This document shows positions 7,324-12,799 of a stretch of DNA of 12,799 nucleotides, piece after piece. Position numbers and translations under genes: made by a program. The notes below the pieces were generated by a model. It saw only the letters and a list, made by a program, of their open reading frames with translations, was not told the DNA's origin and searched no databases. The stretch's first letter is position 1. The number at the start of each line of letters is the position of its first letter. The stretch lies in NCBI GenBank assembly GCA_937916005.1, contig CALGIA010000161.1:1-12799 (forward strand). Direction: 5' to 3'. Source of the DNA: an uncultured Rhodospirillaceae bacterium. GTDB taxonomy: Bacteria; Pseudomonadota; Alphaproteobacteria; MPNO01.

Positions 7324-7480
7324 CTGGCTTTAAGGTTCATTTTTAACACGTCGACTCATCGTGGTCTTCTGCCCTGCGGGAACCATCCGGCACTTTGCGG
7401 AGGATTCAAACCGATGCGGAAAACCACGACCCAGCCCCCCTGATTCAGGGAGCGGACTGTCGACGGCCGTTCGCAAATGT

Positions 7481-7509
7481 AAAATAGCGACGATTCAATC
7501 GATTCTCAA
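7481..7509 (-). promoter_or_regulatory. Candidate sigma70-type promoter for rne
   Basis: On the minus strand TTGAGA (7509-7504), a 17-base spacer and TATTTT (7486-7481). This is the best promoter-like pair upstream of rne and would give a leader of roughly 330 bases. The spacer contains the small inverted repeat CGATT-C-AATCG (7491-7501), a possible regulator site. Confidence 0.45.
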
Positions 7510-7586
7510 CTCGATAATCGCACTGTGACAATCCATATGCGGGTTGAACGAATTTTCAGGTATCGGTATATGTGGTGTGCAGTGGA

Positions 7587-7615
7587 TAGAAACCAACATA
7601 TATCACCCATATATT
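7587..7615 (+). promoter_or_regulatory. Candidate promoter for the amidase gene
   Basis: TAGAAA (7587-7592), a 17-base spacer and TATATT (7610-7615, five of six consensus positions) end about 35 bases before the amidase ATG. A weaker alternative is TTGAAC (7544-7549) with TATATG (7567-7572), also 17 bases apart. Two direct CATATAT copies (7597-7603, 7608-7614), 11 bp apart, overlap this promoter. Confidence 0.35.
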
Positions 7616-7649
7616 GTAATTTAGTCACGCGTTCACAAAGGCGGACAAT

Positions 7650-8864
7650 ATGTGCGAATGGCGTCCGGGTATGATGCGAAGCGTAATAACCTGTTTTATG
7701 GCGCTTGCAATTTTGCCTGCCCTGGATTCAGCGGCGGCCGCCGAGCCGACGGTGACTGCCGCCCGGATTGGCGTCACACCGGCCAAGACCCGGTTCGTTC
7801 TGGAAATGGATCGCAAGGTGGCGTTTCAGCATTTCACCCTGGCCGACCCATATCGAGTGGTCATCGATCTGCCGGAAGTCGCATGGTCGGTCCCGCAGCG
7901 GCGCGTAAAGCCGGACGGGCTGATCAAGGATTTTCGATACGGGCTGTTTCATGCCGGGGTATCGCGTGTCGTACTGGATGCAAAGGGCCCGGTTACGATC
8001 TCCAAATCATTCATGCTCTCGCCGCGCGGCGGCCATGGCTGGCGTATCGTAATCGACCTGAAACAGGTGAGCCGCCAGGCGTTTTTTCAGCGCATTCGAC
8101 CCCGAACCATGGCCGGGGCCCCGCCCGCCGGGCTGCCGCCGGAACCGATCCCGCTCGCCAAGCGCGCCACGAGCAATCTGATCGCCATAGACCCCGGACA
8201 TGGCGGGATCGATCCGGGCACTATCGGCATCAACGGTTCGCTGGAAAAACACGTCGTCCTGGCGTTGGCGCAGGGAATTGCCCGGCGGCTGCGCAAAACA
8301 GGAAAATACCAAGTGATCCTGACCCGCAAGCGGGATGTGTTCGTGCCGCTTCGCGAACGCATCGCAATTGCGCGCACCGCGGGCGCCCGGCTGTTCATTT
8401 CACTGCATGCGGATTCCATCAAAAACCCGCACATTCGGGGGGGTGCGATTTACACCCTGTCGGAACGGGCGTCGGACAAGGAAGCGGGCAGTCTCGCGGC
8501 CAAGGAAAACAAGACTGATCTGATCGCGGGGATCGACCTCAATGTCCATAGCGCCGAGGTTGCCAATATCCTGATTGAACTGGCCCAGCGCGAAACCATG
8601 AATGATTCGGTCACCTTCGCGGCATATCTGGCCCAGGAGCTGTCCAAATCGATGAAATTGCTGCGCACGAATCATCGTTTTGCGGGATTTGCCGTACTCA
8701 AGGCGCCCGACGTTCCGTCCGTGTTGGTCGAACTTGGCTACCTGTCCAACAGGGTCGACGCAAAGCTGTTGAACAACTCAAATCACCGGCGCAGGGTTGC
8801 CGTCTCCGTGGTCGCCGCGGTGGATGCATATTTCGCCGGACAACAGGCCTTTAAATCGCCTTAG
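7650..8864 (+). CDS. amiC: N-acetylmuramoyl-L-alanine amidase, AmiC type (AMIN + Amidase_3)
   Basis: A 404-residue exported zinc amidase that removes stem peptides from MurNAc and helps split daughter-cell peptidoglycan. Residues 8-31 form a signal peptide (MMR charged start, hydrophobic core, likely cut near AAAA-EPT). An AMIN domain at about 35-140 would bind peptidoglycan or the septum. The Amidase_3 domain at about 176-398 has IAIDPGHGGIDPG with zinc ligand H184, E199 in SLEKHVV, H253 in FISLHADS, and catalytic E361 in VLVELGYLSN. Residues about 287-320 (NKTDLIAGIDLNV onward) match the autoinhibitory helix of E. coli AmiA/B/C, so activation by a LytM-domain partner such as EnvC or DipM is expected; none is in the window. 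AAAGGCGG precedes the ATG at 7650. The PBP1A gene follows after 74 bp. The alphaproteobacterial order rne-amidase-PBP1A-prfB supports the call; the exact paralogue name is less certain. Confidence 0.93.
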   Translation: MCEWRPGMMRSVITCFMALAILPALDSAAAAEPTVTAARIGVTPAKTRFVLEMDRKVAFQHFTLADPYRVVIDLPEVAWSVPQRRVKPDGLIKDFRYGLFHAGVSRVVLDAKGPVTISKSFMLSPRGGHGWRIVIDLKQVSRQAFFQRIRPRTMAGAPPAGLPPEPIPLAKRATSNLIAIDPGHGGIDPGTIGINGSLEKHVVLALAQGIARRLRKTGKYQVILTRKRDVFVPLRERIAIARTAGARLFISLHADSIKNPHIRGGAIYTLSERASDKEAGSLAAKENKTDLIAGIDLNVHSAEVANILIELAQRETMNDSVTFAAYLAQELSKSMKLLRTNHRFAGFAVLKAPDVPSVLVELGYLSNRVDAKLLNNSNHRRRVAVSVVAAVDAYFAGQQAFKSP

Positions 8865-8924
8865 CTTGGCCATAATTGTATCTTCAAATACTGATCTGCC
8901 CGACAATGGGACAATTCCGATCCT

Positions 8925-8930
8925 GGGGGA
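8925..8930 (+). promoter_or_regulatory. Ribosome binding site supporting the TTG start of PBP1A
   Basis: GGGGGA lies eight bases before TTG at 8939. The next in-frame ATG (residue 47) would remove the membrane anchor, so this site decides in favour of the TTG. Confidence 0.65.
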
Positions 8931-8938
8931 CGAGTTAA

Positions 8939-11371
8939 TTGTTTAAGGCGCTCATCGCCATAGGCGCGGTCATCGTGGCGCTTGGGATATTTGCCGCGGG
9001 CGGCGGCGTGTGGCTTTTCTATCATTACGGCCACGATCTGCCCGATTACCAGCAGCTCGCCGATTACCAGCCCCCAATGGTGACCCGCATGCACGCCGGC
9101 GACGGACGGTTGCTGGCGGAATTCGCCAAGGAAAAGCGGGTCTTCGTGCCGATCGGCGCCATGCCCAAGCTGGTGATCAAGGCGTTCCTGTCGGCCGAGG
9201 ACAAGACCTTCTACGACCATCCCGGAATCGATATTCCGGGTATTATCCGGGCGATGCTGACCAATCTATCGCGGATCGGTTCAAACCGCCGCCCGATCGG
9301 CGCGTCGACCATCACCCAGCAGGTCGCCAAGAACTTCCTCCTGACCAACGAAGTATCGATTGCGCGCAAGGCGAAGGAAGCGATCCTCGCCTTCCGTATC
9401 GAACACGCTTTCGGCAAGGACCGAATTCTCGAGCTGTATCTCAACGAAATTTATCTCGGCATGGGATCCTATGGCGTCGCCGCGGCGGCGCTGAACTATT
9501 TCAATACCTCGCTCAACGATCTGACATTGGCCCAGGCCGCCTTCCTGGCCGGACTTCCCAAGGCGCCCAATAATTACCATCCCATCCGCAAGGCGAAAGC
9601 CGCCCTGGCGCGGCGCAACTATGTGCTGACCCGGATGGCCACCGATGGCTATATCTCGCAAGAGAACGCGGCGGCGGCAAAAAGAGTACCGCTCGACATC
9701 CAGCCGCCCGACGCCATTGAGATCGCTCGGGCGGAATATTTCGTGGAAGAAGTCCGCCGCCAACTGGTCAAGCAATATGGCGCGGATAAACTTTATGGCG
9801 GCGGATTATCGGTGCGGACCTCGCTCGACCCGCGTTTGCAGAATGCCGCCGACAGCGTCCTGCGGGACGGGCTGATCGCCTATGACCGGCGCCATGGCTG
9901 GCGCGGCCCACTGGGCCGGATCGATTCCACCATACCCGTCGAGGCGCAGTTCGAAAAACTCGGTAAGGTGGCGAAACCCGATGGCTGGCGGCGCGCGGTG
10001 GTGACCGCCATCGATTCCAAACAGGCCCATATCAGAGTGATCGCCCAAGACAACGACAACGCCAACGGAATCATCCCGTTTTCGGAGCTGGTCTGGGCGC
10101 GCGCCTGGGTCAAGAAACAGCTCCGAGGCCCCCTCATTCACAAACCAGCGGACGTGCTGGCCGTCGGCGACGTGATCCTGGTCGAGCCGGTCTCCAAAAA
10201 CGCCAAGGGCGAAGACCTGCCGCCGGGCAGTTTCGGCCTGCGGCAAATTCCCGATGTCAGCGGCGCATTGGTCGCGCTTGACCCGCATACCGGGCGGGTG
10301 CTCGCCATGTCGGGCGGATTCCTGTATGACGAAAGCCAGTTCAACCGGGCGACCCAGGCGCGGCGTCAGCCCGGCTCGGCGTTCAAGCCCCTGGTCTATC
10401 TGGCCGCCCTGGACCGGGGCTTCACCCCGTCCAGCCTGATCCTCGATGCGCCCTTTGTTGTCGACCAGGGTCCCGGGCTGGGAAAATGGAAACCACGGAA
10501 CTACGGTAAGAAATTTTATGGGCCGAGCCCCATGCGCCTCGGCATCGAAAAATCCCGCAACTTGATGACCATCCGCCTCGCCCAGTATATCGGCATGGAG
10601 ACGGTCGCGGATTACGCCCAGCGTTTCGGGGTCGTCGACCGGATGCCCAGGATGCTGTCCATGGCGCTGGGCGCGGGCGAAACCACCCTGATCAAACTGA
10701 CCACGGCCTATGCGATGCTGGTCAATGGCGGCAAGCGCATCACCCCGTCGTTCATCGACAGAATCCAGGATCGCAATGGAAAGACCGTCTTCAAACATGA
10801 TTCCCGGCCCTGCAAGGATTGCCTGCAGCCCAAATGGGACAACACGCCGCCGCCGGCTATTCCCGACACCAGGGAACAGGTCGCCGATCCGCGCAGCGCC
10901 TACCAGGTCGTTTCCATGCTGCAGGGCGTGGTCGAGCGCGGAACCGGCCAGCGGATCCGCGCCGTCGGCAAGCCGCTCGCCGGCAAGACCGGCACCACCA
11001 ATGACAGTCTCGATACCTGGTTCGTGGGATTTGCGCCCGATCTCGCCGTCGGCGTTTTCATCGGGTTCGACAAGCCGCATAGCCTGGGTCTGCGCGAGAC
11101 CGGATCGTCCGTGGCAGCCCCAGTGTTCCGCGATTTCATGGCCCAGGCCCTGGCCCATGCGCCGGCCATTCCGTTCCGCATACCGCCCGGAATCCGGCTG
11201 GTCCGGGTCAGTTCACGCACCGGGCTGCTGGCCCGCCCGGGCGAACGGGGCGTCATCCTCGAAGCCTTCAAGCCGGGCACCGAGCCGTCATCGCGCCGCA
11301 ATATTCTGGACGGAACCCCGCGCGGTAGCGCGCAAGAGACTCCCCCTGGCCGCAAACGCGATTTATATTGA
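8939..11371 (+). CDS. mrcA: Penicillin-binding protein 1A, bifunctional glycosyltransferase/transpeptidase
   Basis: An 810-residue class A PBP anchored in the inner membrane; it polymerises glycan strands from lipid II and cross-links their peptides. A membrane segment spans about 4-28. The GT51 domain shows SAEDKTFYDHPGID (85-98, catalytic E87), GASTITQQVAKN (121-132), RKAKEA (143-148) and ELYLNEIYLGMGSYG (165-179, second acidic E170). A PBP1A-type OB-like insert lies at about 320-430. The transpeptidase has S480-A-F-K483, S539-R-N541 and K683-T-G685, all intact, so it should bind beta-lactams. A C-K-D-C pair (625-628) lies in the transpeptidase half. The TTG start is needed to include the membrane helix and has GGGGGA eight bases upstream. 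Length is normal for Gram-negative PBP1A. It lies between a septal amidase and prfB and may share transcription with the amidase. An alternative symbol is ponA. Confidence 0.96.
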   Translation: MFKALIAIGAVIVALGIFAAGGGVWLFYHYGHDLPDYQQLADYQPPMVTRMHAGDGRLLAEFAKEKRVFVPIGAMPKLVIKAFLSAEDKTFYDHPGIDIPGIIRAMLTNLSRIGSNRRPIGASTITQQVAKNFLLTNEVSIARKAKEAILAFRIEHAFGKDRILELYLNEIYLGMGSYGVAAAALNYFNTSLNDLTLAQAAFLAGLPKAPNNYHPIRKAKAALARRNYVLTRMATDGYISQENAAAAKRVPLDIQPPDAIEIARAEYFVEEVRRQLVKQYGADKLYGGGLSVRTSLDPRLQNAADSVLRDGLIAYDRRHGWRGPLGRIDSTIPVEAQFEKLGKVAKPDGWRRAVVTAIDSKQAHIRVIAQDNDNANGIIPFSELVWARAWVKKQLRGPLIHKPADVLAVGDVILVEPVSKNAKGEDLPPGSFGLRQIPDVSGALVALDPHTGRVLAMSGGFLYDESQFNRATQARRQPGSAFKPLVYLAALDRGFTPSSLILDAPFVVDQGPGLGKWKPRNYGKKFYGPSPMRLGIEKSRNLMTIRLAQYIGMETVADYAQRFGVVDRMPRMLSMALGAGETTLIKLTTAYAMLVNGGKRITPSFIDRIQDRNGKTVFKHDSRPCKDCLQPKWDNTPPPAIPDTREQVADPRSAYQVVSMLQGVVERGTGQRIRAVGKPLAGKTGTTNDSLDTWFVGFAPDLAVGVFIGFDKPHSLGLRETGSSVAAPVFRDFMAQALAHAPAIPFRIPPGIRLVRVSSRTGLLARPGERGVILEAFKPGTEPSSRRNILDGTPRGSAQETPPGRKRDLY

Positions 11372-11396
11372 GCTCGGCCAGCACTTTATATATTTC
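11368..11396 (+). promoter_or_regulatory. Possible weak promoter for prfB
   Basis: TTGAGC (11368-11373) is 17 bases from TATTTC (11391-11396) in the AT-rich gap after mrcA. Both boxes match consensus poorly, and prfB may simply be read through from mrcA. Confidence 0.2.
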
Positions 11397-11427
11397 ACCT
11401 ATAGCAACAATCAGAACCGGGCTCCCC

Positions 11428-12553
11428 ATGCGCGCCGAAATTCAATCCCTCCTCGTCGAAATCGAGCAGTCCCTGCGGCTGCTGAGGAGGCATCTTTGAC
11501 GTCGATATTGCCGAAACCCGCCTGTCGGAACTGAACGCGCTCGCCGAAGATCCCGAACTCTGGCAAAACCCGTCCAACGCCCAATCGGTCATGCGCGAAC
11601 GCACCAGGCTTGAAACGGCCCTGAACGGATTTCGCGACCTTGAAAAAAACGCCGCCGAAAATCTCGAAATGATCGAGCTCGGCGAGGCCGAGGGCGATAA
11701 CGACATCGTCGATGAGGCCGAAGCCGCGCTGCGCGGATTGCGCGACCAGGCCGCCAAGCTGGAGCTGGAAAGCCTGCTGTCCGGCGAAGCCGACGGCAAT
11801 GACTGCTTCGTGGAAATTCACGCCGGGGCCGGCGGCACCGAATCCCAGGACTGGGCCCAGATGCTGCTGCGCATGTATGCGCGCTGGGCCGAAGCCCATG
11901 ACTACAAGGTCGACTGGCTGGAAGAAAGCGCGGGCGAGGAAGCCGGCATCAAATCGGCCACCATCCAGGTCACCGGCATGAACGCCTATGGCTGGATGAA
12001 GACCGAAAGCGGCGTCCACCGTCTGGTCCGCATCTCGCCCTATGACGCCAGCGCGCGCCGCCATACCAGCTTCGCCTCGGTCTGGATCTATCCCAAGATC
12101 GACGACACCATCGACATCGTGATCGAGGACAAGGATCTCCGAATCGATACCTATCGCGCATCCGGCGCCGGCGGCCAGCACGTCAACAAGACCGACTCCG
12201 CCATCCGCATCACCCACATCCCCACCAATATCGTCGTCCAGTGCCAGAACGACCGGTCCCAGCACCGCAACCGGGCCGCCGCCATGGACATGCTGCGCGC
12301 CCGGCTCTACGAAGCAGAACTCCGCAAGCGCGAGGAAGACGCCCAGGCCGAAAATGCTTTGAAAAGCGACATCGGCTGGGGCCACCAGATCCGGTCCTAC
12401 GTCCTGCAGCCCTACCAGATGGTCAAGGACCTGCGCACCAACGTGGAAAAGAGCAACCCCCAGGCCGTCCTCGACGGCGATCTCGACGACTTCATGGCCG
12501 CCGCCCTGGCCGCCCGCGTCGAAGGCGCCGCCAACGAACAAGACGGCGGGTAA
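11428..12553 (+). CDS. prfB: Peptide chain release factor 2 with programmed +1 frameshift
   Basis: RF2 ends translation at UGA and UAA. Reading begins at ATG 11428, gives 23 residues (MRAEIQSLLV...LLRRHL), meets in-frame TGA at 11497-11499, and resumes in the +1 frame at GAC 11498, so the coding parts are 11428-11496 joined to 11498-12553. The product is 374 residues, close to E. coli RF2 (365). The catalytic GGQ is at 248-250 (ASGAGGQHVNKT). The stop-recognition tripeptide is SPY at 203-205 (ISPYDASARRHTSF), where E. coli has SPF. The C-terminal part SDIGWGHQIRSYVL is typical. Low RF2 lets ribosomes pause at UGA and shift, so RF2 controls its own synthesis. A caller using only the open frame would start at internal ATG 11591 and lose 54 residues. 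No strong ribosome site precedes ATG 11428. It lies 56 bp behind mrcA and ends in an intrinsic terminator. Confidence 0.96.
11485..11500 (+). promoter_or_regulatory. Programmed +1 frameshift site of prfB
   Basis: An internal Shine-Dalgarno AGGAGG (11485-11490), three bases, then CTT TGA C (11494-11500). This matches the E. coli arrangement AGGGGG-3 nt-CTT-TGA-C: the internal SD pairs with 16S rRNA and pushes the ribosome from CUU onto UUU, reading GAC next. Confidence 0.95.
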
Positions 12554-12575
12554 CGCGCGAGGCCGGGGAACTCAC

Positions 12576-12640
12576 ACCCCGCCCCTCCCATCGCAAACAG
12601 AATTTGCCGGACCGCCGGCAGGCGGGGTTTTTGGGGTTTT
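12576..12640 (+). terminator. Composite intrinsic terminator of prfB
   Basis: ACCCCGCC (12576-12583) can pair with GGCGGGGT (12621-12628), enclosing the inner hairpin TGCCGG-ACCG-CCGGCA (12605-12620). A rival short hairpin is CCGCC-GGCA-GGCGG (12612-12625). A T-rich run TTTTTGGGGTTTT (12628-12640) follows. It starts 22 bases after the prfB stop. Confidence 0.75.
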
Positions 12641-12673
12641 GACCCGGGCCGGGCTTCCCGCGCGCGGGTCTTT
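12641..12673 (+). terminator. Second hairpin, possible backup terminator
   Basis: GACCCG (12641-12646) pairs with CGGGTC (12665-12670), with an inner CGGG-CTT-CCCG hairpin (12650-12660), followed by TTTGGCTTTCTT. The T-run is short, so it is probably a backup to the terminator just before it. Confidence 0.4.
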
Positions 12674-12679
12674 GGCTTT

Positions 12680-12799
12680 CTTGAGCCTGAAAACATCCTG
12701 AAATGACCTTAAATTGTCCAATTTTTTTTCATATTTCATGAGTTACATTTTCTGATTCCACGATCATATAAAATATAATTGATCATAACACTCTGATTT
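12680..12799. other. AT-rich intergenic tail at the right edge
   Basis: About 120 bases, markedly AT-richer than the rest of the window, with no coding potential I can support. It has a T8 run (12723-12730... within ATTTTTTTTC) and two direct copies of GATCATA (12762-12768, 12781-12787) flanking TAAAATATAATT-like sequence. This looks like a promoter region of a gene beyond the edge. Confidence 0.4.

Larger units (their letters stand above)
7146..7649. other. Divergent intergenic region, rne leader plus two promoter zones
   Basis: No convincing protein gene lies in these 504 bp. The left two-thirds would be the untranslated leader of rne, rich in inverted repeats (7219-7232, 7305-7323, and a weaker GGGGA-CGG-TTCCC near 7282-7294). 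The right third is AT-rich and holds candidate promoters facing both ways. Long, structured leaders are known for E. coli rne, where RNase E autoregulates its own mRNA; the same principle here is inference. Confidence 0.6.

Noticed and set aside
7042..7443. 133-codon rightward open frame across the rne start and leader
   Set aside because: It overlaps the conserved rne N-terminus and has no recognisable domain or ribosome site.
7146..7649. A small RNA or riboswitch of known class
   Set aside because: Hairpins are present but I could not match any known riboswitch or ncRNA architecture.
9806..11158. 450-codon open frame antisense to mrcA
   Set aside because: mrcA on the other strand has all catalytic motifs intact; this frame shows no domain and is a codon-bias artefact.
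11497..11499. In-frame TGA in prfB as a pseudogene or sequencing error
   Set aside because: The surrounding AGGAGG-3 nt-CTT-TGA-C is the established programmed frameshift signal.
11411..12541. 376-codon open frame antisense to prfB
   Set aside because: Gly/Val/Asp-rich shadow of a clearly real RF2 gene.
11591..12553. prfB starting at the internal ATG, 320 residues
   Set aside because: It omits the conserved N-terminal part supplied by the 11428 start and the frameshift.

Overview
The window looks like chromosomal DNA of a GC-rich alphaproteobacterium, possibly Rhodospirillales-like; the genus cannot be read from the sequence. Three things point there. The right half carries the order rne - N-acetylmuramoyl-L-alanine amidase - PBP1A - prfB, which I recognise as an alphaproteobacterial arrangement. 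RNase E has a large acidic insert in its S1 region and a C-terminal GWW motif. RF2 begins with an MRAEI...LLRRHL-D leader that includes the frameshift site.

Left part (1-4369) is a carboxylic-acid activation and decarboxylation module. Leftward, an AMP-forming acyl-CoA synthetase (514-2109) is followed after 32 bp by the first third of a UbiD-family decarboxylase, cut by the window edge (1-481). Rightward from a 150-bp divergent intergenic region, two genes encode a split ADP-forming acyl-CoA synthetase (NDP-forming acid-CoA ligase): a beta-type ATP-grasp subunit (2260-2949) and an alpha-type CoA-binding subunit (2975-4369). One locus thus pairs two different chemistries of CoA thioester formation with a prenylated-FMN type decarboxylase. 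The substrate cannot be read from the sequence; an aromatic or unsaturated acid is a plausible inference.

Middle (4380-7145): rne, leftward, encodes a 921-residue RNase E with intact catalytic aspartates, a zinc-link CxxC, an Arg-rich and Ala/Glu-rich scaffold tail, a KPRA tandem repeat, and a terminal GWW motif likely to bind PNPase. It converges on the alpha-subunit gene with only 10 bp between stop codons. Upstream lies a 504-bp divergent intergenic region (7146-7649) with a good candidate rne promoter and a hairpin-rich leader of about 330 nt.

Right part (7650-12553), rightward: a periplasmic AmiC-type amidase, PBP1A (mrcA, TTG start), and prfB. The two cell-wall enzymes cleave and build peptidoglycan. 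prfB requires a programmed +1 frameshift at an in-frame TGA (11497-11499). It is followed by a strong composite intrinsic terminator, a second hairpin, and an AT-rich tail that probably belongs to the next gene's control region.

I found no tRNA, rRNA, CRISPR array, insertion sequence or phage gene. The right half is ordinary core genome; the most unusual part is the left metabolic module. I see no clear evidence of a wholly new system.
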